Assembly: GCA_016235245.1 (NCBI GenBank)
Contig: JACRLO010000005.1
Coordinates: 1 to 51,810, forward strand
DNA length: 51,810 nt
Source of the DNA: Nitrospirota bacterium
GTDB lineage: Bacteria; Nitrospirota; Thermodesulfovibrionia; Thermodesulfovibrionales; UBA6898
Reading direction: 5' to 3'
The notes below the pieces were generated by a model that had not been told where the DNA came from, did no database searches, and was given only the letters and a program-made list of their open reading frames with translations. The position numbers were made by a program, and so were the translations under genes. Below, one piece after another: positions 23,632 to 31,393 of this stretch. Position 1 is the stretch's first letter. Each line of letters starts with the position of its first letter.

Positions 23632-24470
23632 TATCTTGAGATAAACTGCTGCAGCCCCTTGCTGTACAGCTCTCCGGACAGGAGAAATCCTTCATTATGG
23701 TCTCCGCGTAACAGGAGGAACTCCTTCGGCTCGGCAGCATTTGCAAAGAGCTTCATCCCATGGTCATAAGGGATTATCTCGTCCTCAGGGCTGTGGATAA
23801 AAAGTTTGGGCAGTGCAAGGCTGCCGACCTTGTCTATGGTCGCATAATGGAAGCGTGTGATGAGCCTGACCGGCATATAGGGATAATACTTCCGGCCAAT
23901 GTCAGGTATTGAGGTGAACCCTGACTCGATGATCAGAGCTCCTGCTTTTCTCCTTGTGGCAAGTTCTGCTGCCACAGCACTGCCAAGAGATCTGCCAAAG
24001 ATCAGAATGCGTGCCGGATCAATCCCCTTATCGTTTACCAGAAAATCCCAGGCGGCCTCTGCGTCAAGATAGGTGCCCTTTTCTGTCGGCTCCCCCCCGC
24101 TGGTACCATATCCCCTATAATCAAAAATGAGCACGCTCAGGCCAAGAGCATGAAAGATTCTGATCGAATCAAGCCGATGAGAAATATTACCTGCATTGCC
24201 ATGACAGAACAGCAGGACAGCCCGCGCAGCAGGCGCAGGTATATACCAGGCAGTGATGGTCAATCCATCAGCAGTCTTAAACGCAACCTCGTCAAAGGGA
24301 AGACTGATGGCAGCCGGGGTTTGCTCTATCTGCCTTGTCGGGAAATAGAGCATTTTGGGCTGGCGGAAAAAGACAAAGACAACAAGACCGCAGTAACCAG
24401 CGGCAAGGCCAATAATAACCGTGATAAACATACGTTTCAGTCCGGGCAGCTTCTTACTGAGAACTGCCAT
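23625..24470 (-). CDS. Membrane-anchored alpha/beta hydrolase, BEM46/ABHD13-like
   Basis: A 281-residue serine hydrolase with an N-terminal membrane anchor (FITVIIGLAAGYCGLVVFVF). The oxyanion loop is LLFCHGNAGN; then FDYRGYGTSGGEPTEKG; the nucleophile elbow GRSLGS (Ser); the acid in IHSPEDEIIPYDHG; and the catalytic His in LRGDHNEGF. Family members are esterases or thioesterases with poorly known substrates. The start is ATG 24470; a longer frame reaches into the upstream gene and an internal Met at 24431 is also possible. Last gene of the korAB operon by position. Confidence 0.8.
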   Translation of the reverse strand: MAVLSKKLPGLKRMFITVIIGLAAGYCGLVVFVFFRQPKMLYFPTRQIEQTPAAISLPFDEVAFKTADGLTITAWYIPAPAARAVLLFCHGNAGNISHRLDSIRIFHALGLSVLIFDYRGYGTSGGEPTEKGTYLDAEAAWDFLVNDKGIDPARILIFGRSLGSAVAAELATRRKAGALIIESGFTSIPDIGRKYYPYMPVRLITRFHYATIDKVGSLALPKLFIHSPEDEIIPYDHGMKLFANAAEPKEFLLLRGDHNEGFLLSGELYSKGLQQFISRYF

Positions 24471-24492
24471 AAGATAGTGACTGGAGCATGGA

Positions 24493-25083
24493 CTATTTCT
24501 TTGACCCCTTAAAAAAGCGCAGCCCCTCTCCCGGGTAAATCCTGCGCTCCTTGACCGGAGTCGCACTTGTTACCGCCGGCCAGGCATCAAGATTCTGATC
24601 AGCGCCCTCTTGAGCAATCGTTGTCGGCTGAGGGTCTGCAAGTATCGGTGACTGTCTGATATCGATCTCCCGGACATTGCAGCTGAATTCAATGGGGATA
24701 CCGTTTGGATCAAATGAATAAACTGAATGGATAAAGCCATGGTCTATCACTTCTGAAACCCAGATCCCAGCCGCAGCCATTTTGTCCTTTATGGCCCAAA
24801 GATCACCTTCTGTCTCGATGCCAAAGGATACGTGATCAAAGACTAAATTACCTGAGACAACCTGACCATGGCCTTTTTCTTCCACAGGACTTATTGAGGG
24901 CCACTCAAAAAAGGAAATGGCGCAGGTCTCTGATATCTCGAAGAAGTACTGCCTGTACCCGGGCTGGCCGAGGCCTGCAACAAGCCTCATGCCAAGCAAG
25001 TCCCTCCAGAACCGTATCGTGCTGTCCATGTCACCTGTCGCCATGGCAAGGTGATTAACACCATTGAACGTGACCTTAGGCAT
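24493..25083 (-). CDS. VOC (glyoxalase/dioxygenase fold) protein
   Basis: A 196-residue protein with the paired beta-alpha-beta-beta-beta modules of the vicinal-oxygen-chelate family. Module 1 begins GVNHLAMATGDMDSTIRFWR (His metal ligand) and module 2 has FDHVSFGIETEGDLWAIKDK and ends FDPNGIPIEFSC with the typical DPNGxxIE ligand motif. A proline-rich C-terminal extension (from residue 150) is unusual. Its ATG shares one base with the korB stop (TAATG), so it is translationally coupled to the oxidoreductase. Substrate unknown. Confidence 0.8.
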   Translation of the reverse strand: MPKVTFNGVNHLAMATGDMDSTIRFWRDLLGMRLVAGLGQPGYRQYFFEISETCAISFFEWPSISPVEEKGHGQVVSGNLVFDHVSFGIETEGDLWAIKDKMAAAGIWVSEVIDHGFIHSVYSFDPNGIPIEFSCNVREIDIRQSPILADPQPTTIAQEGADQNLDAWPAVTSATPVKERRIYPGEGLRFFKGSKK

Positions 25084-25934
25084 TAATAAAACTCTTTAAG
25101 TAAATCTCCTAACTTATTGATATCAGGAGATTGTTTTACAAGCGGCATATCATGAATAATCGGAATTCTTTCTTCAAGTGACAGACGGCTGTTTCTATAG
25201 ATAATACCAATCGGAATTCTGTCGCCCCACTGCAGGCTGCGTTCAAATGCCTTCACCCTGTCTGTGGGGTCATATTCAGGCTCAAGGTGATAGACTCTCT
25301 GTTTGTACCATTCATGTGTATTGATCTTGTTGAACGATACGCAGGGCTGGAGGATATCAACGAGACAGAACCCTTTGTGATCGATCGCAGCCTTGACCAT
25401 GGACTTCAGATGATCCTGGTCACCAGAAAAACTGCGCGCAACAAAACTGCAATCAAGAGCAACGGCCAAAGCCATCGGGTTCAACTGCTCAGAAAATACG
25501 CCGAAGGGCAAATTTTTTGTGACAGTGCCCTCCTGGGTTGTAGGAGATGCCTGGCCTTTTGTGAGACCGTATACCTGGTTATCATGGACAAAAAGCTTAA
25601 TATTCGGGTTCTTCCGCATGGTATGGATCAGATGATTGCCGCCTTCCCCGTAGCAGTCGCCATCGCCGGCAACGGCGAATACCGGCATCTCATGGTTGGC
25701 AAGCCTGATCCCTGTGGCAACAGGCAGTGTCCTGCCATGAAGGCCATTAAAGGTATTACATTTGAGATAGTGCGGGAACTTGGCTGCCTGACCTATGCCA
25801 GAGACGATCGTGAATTGGTGCGGTTCAAGGCCGAGTTCAACGACCGTGTCCTTGAATGTCTTGAGAATGCTGAAATTGCCGCATCCCGGGCACCATGCAG
25901 GTGTCTGCCCCTTATAATCATCCAATCTGGACAT
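25083..25934 (-). CDS. korB: 2-oxoacid:ferredoxin oxidoreductase beta subunit
   Basis: A 283-residue thiamine-diphosphate-binding subunit. CPGCG near residue 14 gives cluster cysteines. The diphosphate/Mg motif is GDGDCYGEGGNHLIHTMRKN near residue 90, followed by VHDNQVYGLTKGQASPTT, typical of KorB/OorB. With KorA it oxidatively decarboxylates a 2-oxoacid (2-oxoglutarate most likely) to acyl-CoA with ferredoxin reduction, or the reverse. The start is ATG 25934 after GGAG, overlapping the korA stop by 17 bases. Pyruvate cannot be excluded as substrate from sequence reading alone. Confidence 0.88.
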   Translation of the reverse strand: MSRLDDYKGQTPAWCPGCGNFSILKTFKDTVVELGLEPHQFTIVSGIGQAAKFPHYLKCNTFNGLHGRTLPVATGIRLANHEMPVFAVAGDGDCYGEGGNHLIHTMRKNPNIKLFVHDNQVYGLTKGQASPTTQEGTVTKNLPFGVFSEQLNPMALAVALDCSFVARSFSGDQDHLKSMVKAAIDHKGFCLVDILQPCVSFNKINTHEWYKQRVYHLEPEYDPTDRVKAFERSLQWGDRIPIGIIYRNSRLSLEERIPIIHDMPLVKQSPDINKLGDLLKEFY

Positions 25935-27636
25935 GCAGTTCTCCAACAAGTTCTTCTACGGTAAACGGCCTGCCGTCATATCGGTTTATCCAGGCCGCAA
26001 ACTCAAATCCTGTTTCAGCCCTCATGAGACGCGCAAACTGGCCGGTGGCATTCTGTTCAATACATATCGCCTTCTTCGCATTTCCGAGAAGGGCAAGGTA
26101 ATCAAACGCATCCCTGCCGGGAAAAGGAAATATTTGACTGAAATGAAGCATTGCTATTTTCTGTCTGTCTGAAAGCTCATAAACAGCCTCTTTGATCACG
26201 CCATAGGTTGATCCCCATCCGACCAGAACAATATCGGCAACTGCATCCCCATAAAAGAAAGGCGGCTCTATCTCCTTTTGGATCAGGGGCATTTTCTTCA
26301 AGAGCCTTTTTCCGACCATCTTCTTCCGCGTCTCTGCATCCTCAACAATATGGCCGTCCTCATCATGTTCATCACTGTCCGTAACAACAACGTGCCTTGA
26401 CTCCCCCGGCACTGCCATTGGAGAAACTCCGGTATCGGTATATGCATGTCTTTTGTATTCCGAAAGACCGTTCAGGGCATCGGCCCTCAGCCGATAGTCA
26501 GTGTATACCAGCTTGTCCAGGTCCAAGCCTGCATGGGTCCACTGCGTGTCAGCCAGATACGTGTCAAAGATAACAAATGCAGGCACCTGGTATTTCTCTG
26601 AAAGGTCGAAAGCCTTGTTCGTAAGGTTCATGGCCTGTTCAGGGTCGCCAGGCGCAAAGATGATCCTCGGGAATTCGCCATGCGCTGTGTAAAGAGCGAA
26701 CTGGAGTTCTCCCTGCTCTGTCCGGGTAGGGAAGCCCGTAGCAGGACCAGGTCTCTGGCCCAGACCTATCACGATCGGCGTCTCTGTCATAGCAGCAAGC
26801 GAGAGGCCTTCTACCATCAGCGCAAACCCGCCGCCGGAACTAGCTGTCATTGCCCTCACACCCGCATAAGACGCACCAAGCGCCATATTGATCGCAGCGA
26901 TCTCATCCTCTGCCTGCTCAACAACAATACCGTATTGCTGCGCCTTGCCCGCAAGGTAGTTCATGATGCCTGTGGAGGGTGTCATAGGATACGCCGCATA
27001 GAACTTGCAGTCCGATGCCACGGCTCCAACCCCTATTGCGTCTATGCCGGCAATTAGCAGTTTCTGCTCAGCCCTTGCTGCCATCGAAAATGAACATCCA
27101 CCACAATCCTTAACCGCAAAATCATATCCGGCGGCGGCAGCCGAGATATTTGCCTTTATGACCTCTTCTCCTTTCTTCTGGAAGGTGTCAGAAATGATCC
27201 TAAGGAGAATATCCATCTCCATGCCGAGCAAGCCCAATACAGCGCCAATAGCAACGGTGTTGGCCATGATCCTGCTGCCACCATGTTCGACCGCCAGCGC
27301 AGTAAAGGGTACATCACGAAATGTTGGGCCGTCGAATTTCTGTTTCAGCACTGCGGAGTCATAGATAATCCGCCCCTGCTCTGCAACGAAAGCAGCGTCA
27401 TTGTCCATGCTGGCGAGATCAAAGGCAACAAGGATATCGAGCCTGCTGCGCGCAGCGGACAGAGGTCTGTCTGCAACGCGTATCTGATAGAAGTTATGAC
27501 CTCCCCGGATGCGGGATTCATAATCCTGGTGGGTAAATACATGATATCCGGTCCGCGCAAAGACTCTGGAAAGAGTATCACCGACCGTCTGGATTCCCTG
27601 GCCCGCCTCTCCGCCGATCCTGATAGAATAGTCCAT
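25918..27636 (-). CDS. korA: 2-oxoacid:ferredoxin oxidoreductase alpha subunit with fused gamma domain
   Basis: A 572-residue subunit. Residues 1-175 form the gamma domain (IRIGGEAGQGIQTVGDTLSR, then YESRIRGGHNFYQIRV). The alpha pyrimidine-binding domain follows from about residue 190 (CKFYAAYPMTPSTGIMNYLA) with EQAEDEIAAINMALGASYAG and MTASSGGGFALMVEGLSLAA. Domain II lies near residue 460 onward. This gamma-alpha fusion is the two-subunit KorAB form, with no separate delta ferredoxin gene here. The start is ATG 27636, 11 bases after the ferritin-like gene's stop; an upstream start would overlap that gene. Confidence 0.9.
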   Translation of the reverse strand: MDYSIRIGGEAGQGIQTVGDTLSRVFARTGYHVFTHQDYESRIRGGHNFYQIRVADRPLSAARSRLDILVAFDLASMDNDAAFVAEQGRIIYDSAVLKQKFDGPTFRDVPFTALAVEHGGSRIMANTVAIGAVLGLLGMEMDILLRIISDTFQKKGEEVIKANISAAAAGYDFAVKDCGGCSFSMAARAEQKLLIAGIDAIGVGAVASDCKFYAAYPMTPSTGIMNYLAGKAQQYGIVVEQAEDEIAAINMALGASYAGVRAMTASSGGGFALMVEGLSLAAMTETPIVIGLGQRPGPATGFPTRTEQGELQFALYTAHGEFPRIIFAPGDPEQAMNLTNKAFDLSEKYQVPAFVIFDTYLADTQWTHAGLDLDKLVYTDYRLRADALNGLSEYKRHAYTDTGVSPMAVPGESRHVVVTDSDEHDEDGHIVEDAETRKKMVGKRLLKKMPLIQKEIEPPFFYGDAVADIVLVGWGSTYGVIKEAVYELSDRQKIAMLHFSQIFPFPGRDAFDYLALLGNAKKAICIEQNATGQFARLMRAETGFEFAAWINRYDGRPFTVEELVGELHVQIG

Positions 27637-27647
27637 CAGCAATGCCG

Positions 27648-28118
27648 TTATGAAATGAAGGTGTCTCTGAATTTCGCAAGCCACATGATATGGCTTCGTT
27701 CCTCGTTGATAATCTCATCAACCACATCTTTTTCCTTCACGGCATCCCTGAGCCCATAAAAATAGAGCAGCGTTTCCTTCTCAAAGCCCATGGCAAAACG
27801 CACCGCATCTTCGACTGTCTTCACATGGTCAAGGGACGGAAGCGACTTATCCCTGCCCAGGAAAAACTCGGATTCCACAATCGCTCTCATATATTCAGAC
27901 ACATCTGCCCAGGCCTCCGGCTCTTCATCGCCCATCATCTCTTTCAGTTCAAGGAACATCTTCTCATGGATAAGTTCTTTGCCGGCAAGCGTATCGAAAA
28001 GCTTCTTAAGGCCTTCATTCTTTTCAAATCTCTTCGCAATTGTCGTATAAAACTCATACCCGAGCCTTTCAGTCCTGACAGCCTGCTCAACTACTTCCCT
28101 GATTGAAAATCTCTCCAT
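27648..28118 (-). CDS. Ferritin-like di-iron protein, rubrerythrin family
   Basis: A 156-residue four-helix-bundle protein. Metal-ligand motifs of the rubrerythrin type are visible: Glu in AVRTERLGYEFY near residue 17, ExxH as KELIHEKMF near 48, Glu in FEKETLLYFYG near 113 and ExxH as NEERSHIMWL near 139. The rubredoxin domain of classical rubrerythrin is absent. Likely role is peroxide or oxygen scavenging. A strong GGAGG lies four bases before the ATG. It opens the operon with korA and korB and may protect these oxygen-sensitive enzymes. Confidence 0.8.
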   Translation of the reverse strand: MERFSIREVVEQAVRTERLGYEFYTTIAKRFEKNEGLKKLFDTLAGKELIHEKMFLELKEMMGDEEPEAWADVSEYMRAIVESEFFLGRDKSLPSLDHVKTVEDAVRFAMGFEKETLLYFYGLRDAVKEKDVVDEIINEERSHIMWLAKFRDTFIS

Positions 28119-28165
28119 AATTCCTCCGTAGAAGCGTCATATCCTAATCAAAATTAGAAGCTGTT

Positions 28166-28540
28166 TTAGATTACCCGATTTAGATCGTCAATATCTATAG
28201 TGCCCAGATCAAGGCAATTTCCCAGGCAGTTGAAGCCGCCGCAGGGATTCAAAGCCTCACGCGCCAATTGCATGCTTTCCCCCCTCTTCCATGCAGCAAA
28301 GTCACAATCATGTTCAAAAAAAGGACAGGTTCTGCAGAGTGCCCGAAAAAGATCGTCTTCTCTCTCTCTGCTCAGCACAACTCTGCCGGTGCCGACAGGT
28401 ATTTCTTTCCCATCCTCGACAAGTCTCTCGATAATAATAAAACCCCCGCAGGCGAGTTCTTCGTCCTTGCCCGGCTTATAAAAAGCACAGTACGAAGCGC
28501 AGAGCAGTTGCGGGAGATCCTTTTTTTTCATCAGTTCCAT
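28166..28540 (-). CDS. 124-residue Cys-rich protein divergent from the radical SAM gene
   Basis: Soluble protein with nine cysteines in a spaced pattern: LLCASYCAFYKPGKDEEL, ACGGF, a central CRTCPFFEHDC, and a C-terminal NPCGGFNCLGNCLDLG. The Cys pairs suggest iron-sulfur or zinc binding. I do not recognise the family. Its start is 34 bases from that of the radical SAM gene on the opposite strand, so both promoters share the same short gap and co-regulation is plausible. It could be a redox partner or accessory factor for peptide maturation; this is inference from position only. Confidence 0.6.
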   Translation of the reverse strand: MELMKKKDLPQLLCASYCAFYKPGKDEELACGGFIIIERLVEDGKEIPVGTGRVVLSREREDDLFRALCRTCPFFEHDCDFAAWKRGESMQLAREALNPCGGFNCLGNCLDLGTIDIDDLNRVI

Positions 28541-28574
28541 CTTATCAGAAAGAAGGCTTATTGTATAATGGAGA

Positions 28575-29741
28575 ATGCGTTATTATTTATCGCCCCATGT
28601 CTGTCTGAAGTGGCTTGAAACGCCCTCAGTGTACCATTTGAGAACTGACGAACTTTACGAGCTTGATGAGGGTTCATTCGATTTTCTTACGAAATGCTCT
28701 GCTGCAGATGGATGCCTGCCTGCGGGACAGGAATTCGTCGATTATTGCGCTAAAGAAGGGATATTGGTACCCGATCGCGCTGCAATTCAGCGGCCGCCTG
28801 TTATGAGATCTCCTGAACCGTCTCTACGCTATCTTGAACTCCAGATCACAGACAGTTGCAACCTGAAGTGTAAGCATTGTTATATTGATCCCCCCTCTGC
28901 GATAGAATCAGACAAGAAGACGTTTCATGAACTTTCTGCAGATCAGATACGGACTATTCTTCGTGAGTTTGAAGCACTCCAGGGGCTTCGGGTCATGATA
29001 ACCGGCGGCGAACCCCTGCTTCATAAGGATTTTGAGGCAATCAATCATATGCTGCCCGATTTCCTGCTACGCAAGGTGCTCTTCTCCAATGGGCTCCTCC
29101 TGAACCGTCGAGTCCTGAAAAATCTGCATGTTGATGAAATTCAGATCAGCATCGACGGGCTTCAACGGGCGCATGATGCCTTACGGGGAACGGGCACCTT
29201 TACCCGGTCTATGGAGAGCATTCGTCTTTGCCTTGAGATGGGCTTTGAGGTCTCGGTATCGACCATGGTCCATACCGGCAATCTCAATGATTTCGACACC
29301 ATGGAAAAGACGTTCAGAAAACTGGGAATCAGGGACTGGACCGTTGACGTGCCCTGCATTTCCGGAAGACTTGCGGACAATGCAAAATTCCAGGTCACAC
29401 CGGAAACAGGCGGCAGATACCTGAAATACGGATTTGGCGAAGGACTTCATGGCAGCGGTGAAGGATTCGGATGCGGTCTTCACCTGATGTCGGTCATGGC
29501 CGACGGGAAAATGGCAAAATGCTCCTTTTATGCAGACAGGTCTGTCGGCACAATTCATGAGGGGCTCAGTGCATGCTGGCAGAAAATATCCCCTGTCAGG
29601 CTGGGCGACCTAAGCTGCGATTGTGCATATGTCGCTGCGTGCAGGGGAGGCTGCAGATTCCGCGCAGAAGTCCTCGGCAATGCGCAGGGAAAAGACCTTT
29701 ACCGGTGTAAACTCTATGATATAATGAAGAAAGAAAAGTGA
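28575..29741 (+). CDS. Radical SAM/SPASM peptide maturase
   Basis: A 388-residue enzyme. Residues 1-65 look like a PqqD/RRE-type peptide-recognition domain (VYHLRTDELYELDEGSFDFL). The radical SAM core starts near residue 90 with the cluster motif CNLKCKHC and ITGGEPLLH near 142, and includes the SIDGLQRAHDALRGTG strand. The C-terminal SPASM region has cysteines at GFGCGLHL, MAKCSF, LSCDCAYVAACRGGC and YRCKLYD, room for two auxiliary 4Fe-4S clusters. The first pair is CxC rather than the usual CxxC. A 20-residue Cys-rich peptide gene follows 42 bases downstream, the expected substrate. The GGAG before ATG 28575 is only one base away and TATAAT ends six bases before it, so the mRNA may be leaderless. 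Confidence 0.88.
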   Translation: MRYYLSPHVCLKWLETPSVYHLRTDELYELDEGSFDFLTKCSAADGCLPAGQEFVDYCAKEGILVPDRAAIQRPPVMRSPEPSLRYLELQITDSCNLKCKHCYIDPPSAIESDKKTFHELSADQIRTILREFEALQGLRVMITGGEPLLHKDFEAINHMLPDFLLRKVLFSNGLLLNRRVLKNLHVDEIQISIDGLQRAHDALRGTGTFTRSMESIRLCLEMGFEVSVSTMVHTGNLNDFDTMEKTFRKLGIRDWTVDVPCISGRLADNAKFQVTPETGGRYLKYGFGEGLHGSGEGFGCGLHLMSVMADGKMAKCSFYADRSVGTIHEGLSACWQKISPVRLGDLSCDCAYVAACRGGCRFRAEVLGNAQGKDLYRCKLYDIMKKEK

Positions 29742-29783
29742 CAGGGCACGAAGCCCAATCTTTGCACAAAGGAGGTGTGAAGC

Positions 29784-29846
29784 ATGACGATCAAGAAGGT
29801 CTCGAAGAAGGCAGCAACAACCTGTAAGTGCAAGAGTTCCTGCTAA
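29784..29846 (+). CDS. 20-residue Cys-rich peptide, candidate RiPP precursor
   Basis: The frame encodes MTIKKVSKKAATTCKCKSSC. AAGGAGGTG ends just upstream, leaving eight bases from GGAGG to ATG, the strongest ribosome-binding site in the neighbourhood and hard to explain by chance. The peptide divides into a Lys-rich leader-like half and a TTCKCKSSC core with three cysteines. It directly follows a radical SAM/SPASM maturase with an apparent recognition domain, the classic arrangement for thioether-crosslinked (sactipeptide/ranthipeptide-like) products. A 20-pair hairpin closes the unit. Too short for ordinary gene finders. No protease or exporter gene is adjacent. Confidence 0.78.
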   Translation: MTIKKVSKKAATTCKCKSSC

Positions 29847-29866
29847 TCAGGGCTCAACATATGAAT

Positions 29867-29910
29867 GGATACAAAGGGGGCAGACTTCTTAGTCTGCCCC
29901 CTTTGTATCC
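29867..29910. terminator. Perfect 20-pair hairpin after the peptide gene
   Basis: Arms 29867-29886 and 29891-29910 are perfectly complementary over 20 bases with loop TCTT. It starts 20 bases after the peptide stop and lies 40 bases from the end of the convergent superoxide dismutase gene. There is no T-run beyond a CTTTG near the stem end. It probably terminates or stabilises both converging transcripts. Confidence 0.7.
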
Positions 29911-29950
29911 TCGCTTCAGCTCTCTCATACGGAAGTGAATCAGGGGGCAT

Positions 29951-30529
29951 TTACCGTAACCGTGCTTCAACACCTGCCCAATTGATGTTTTTGAAGAATG
30001 CTTCAATATAATCAGCGCGCTTGAGACCATAATCGATCATGTATGCATGCTCGAAAACATCCATGATCAGGATCGGGCTGCATCCTGCCGGATGGGAGAC
30101 ATCATGCTCATTCACCCAGAAATTAATGAGCTTTCCGTTCATGGGGTCAGCATAAAGCACAACCCATCCGATGCCGCGCATAGCTCCTGTGGCCTTGAAA
30201 TCTTTTTCCCAGTTTTCATAGCTGCCGAAATCGGCCTGCATCTGCTTTATCAGCTTCCCGTCTTTGCGTAAGCCAGACTTTCCGCCGAGGTTCTCGAAAT
30301 AATATTCATGAAGTCTCATCCCGTTAAATTCCCAACCAAACCTTCTCTTCAGTTCCGCATATTCCGGGGTACCTGTACGGCCATCCTTAAGCATCTGATC
30401 AAGGATATCGGAAACCTTATTCGTGTTCGTCACGTATCCCTGATAGAGGGTAAAATGGTTTTTGATAAGTGTTTCGCTGAACCCTTCCATACCAACCAGT
30501 GCGCTGTAGTCCCTAGATGCGTATGACAT
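29951..30529 (-). CDS. sodB: Iron/manganese superoxide dismutase
   Basis: A 192-residue cytoplasmic SOD converting superoxide to peroxide and oxygen. Metal ligands are His in LIKNHFTLYQGYV near residue 25, His in MRLHEYYFENLGG near 74, and Asp and His in MDVFEHAYMIDYG near 156-160. The usual DVWEHAY has Phe for Trp here. The long-range HPAGCSP insertion before the last motif is also atypical and places this in a divergent branch. AAGGAGG lies eight bases upstream. It follows the nitroreductase gene by 24 bases, as second gene of an operon. Confidence 0.9.
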   Translation of the reverse strand: MSYASRDYSALVGMEGFSETLIKNHFTLYQGYVTNTNKVSDILDQMLKDGRTGTPEYAELKRRFGWEFNGMRLHEYYFENLGGKSGLRKDGKLIKQMQADFGSYENWEKDFKATGAMRGIGWVVLYADPMNGKLINFWVNEHDVSHPAGCSPILIMDVFEHAYMIDYGLKRADYIEAFFKNINWAGVEARLR

Positions 30530-30552
30530 GATTGTTCCTCCTTTTCTTTCCT

Positions 30553-31182
30553 TTAATAGTTGTTGAAGGTCACAAAATCCTCGAAGCTCTTCCGGTATGC
30601 CCGTGGCAGCAGGGTTATGCCTGTCTTCAGATATCCGACCGTGATCAGCATAGGGATGATCTTGTCAGGGGGTATATTAAACTCTTTTTTAATGCAATCT
30701 TCGTCAAAACCGTCCATAGGATGGGTTTCGAGGCCCATACCCTTTGCAGCGATCATGATGTTCATGGCGAGCAACGAAGTGTTCTTTACGGCAAAGAACT
30801 TGCGTTTGAGACTATCCTCTGTGCTGTAGAGCGATGCTGCCATGCCCCTGTACGTCTCAACCATCTCCGGTTTCATGAACCCAAGCTCTACCCAGCTTGC
30901 CAGTGCCGGACCAAGAGTATTTTCCAGAGATCCAGGATCAGCCACCATAATAAAGACAGCTGAAGCTTCTTCAACCTTCGGTTGATTGAATGCGCACAGC
31001 CTCAGCACCCTTTTCCTTTCAGGGTCCTTTACGACAACGATCCTCCATGGCTGGAGGTTCATGGAAGACGGAGCCAGTTTAGCGAGCTCAACCAACTCCC
31101 TGATTTTTTCGTCAGAAATCTCTCTGTTTGGCTCAAAAAAATTGATTGAACGCCGCTCAAGTATCGCCTGTACTACATCCAT
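30553..31182 (-). CDS. Nitroreductase-family flavoprotein
   Basis: A 209-residue FMN-dependent oxidoreductase. The N-terminal FMN-phosphate site reads ILERRSINFF followed by LAKLAPSSMNLQPWRIVVVK. The C-terminal FMN region includes NTSLLAMNIMIAAKGMGLET and MLITVGYLKTG. Members reduce nitro groups, quinones or other oxidised compounds with NAD(P)H. AAAGGAG lies six bases before the ATG. First gene of a two-gene unit with superoxide dismutase, which suggests an oxidative-stress role. Confidence 0.85.
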   Translation of the reverse strand: MDVVQAILERRSINFFEPNREISDEKIRELVELAKLAPSSMNLQPWRIVVVKDPERKRVLRLCAFNQPKVEEASAVFIMVADPGSLENTLGPALASWVELGFMKPEMVETYRGMAASLYSTEDSLKRKFFAVKNTSLLAMNIMIAAKGMGLETHPMDGFDEDCIKKEFNIPPDKIIPMLITVGYLKTGITLLPRAYRKSFEDFVTFNNY

Positions 31183-31227
31183 GGCATGCTCCTTTTATTA
31201 CGATAGAGATTGGAAATCATACTGTAC

Positions 31228-31255
31228 AGGTTACCATACGGGGCTGTTATGTCAA
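31228..31255 (-). promoter_or_regulatory. Candidate promoter of the nitroreductase-sod unit
   Basis: Minus-strand TTGACA (31255-31250), a 16-base spacer and a poor -10, TAACCT (31233-31228). The perfect -35 box is the main support. Confidence 0.35.
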
Positions 31256-31344
31256 ATCGGTAATCAAAACCAGTAAAGACATTGTTGCAGGAACTCTCTT
31301 ATGCGGATGTGACGGAAAAACAAAAGAGTGCGACATGGGCTTCA

Positions 31345-31368
31345 GGGCCGCACCTATGAGTGCGGCCC
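31345..31368 (-). terminator. GC-rich hairpin ending the surface-protein cluster
   Basis: GGGCCGCAC / GTGCGGCCC form a nine-pair stem with a six-base loop, 25 bases after the stop of the last surface-protein gene. No T-run follows on the minus strand; on the plus strand CGTTTCTG follows. Likely transcript end of the cluster. Confidence 0.5.
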
Positions 31369-31393
31369 CGTTTCTGTCAAAAGCGATAGCAGA

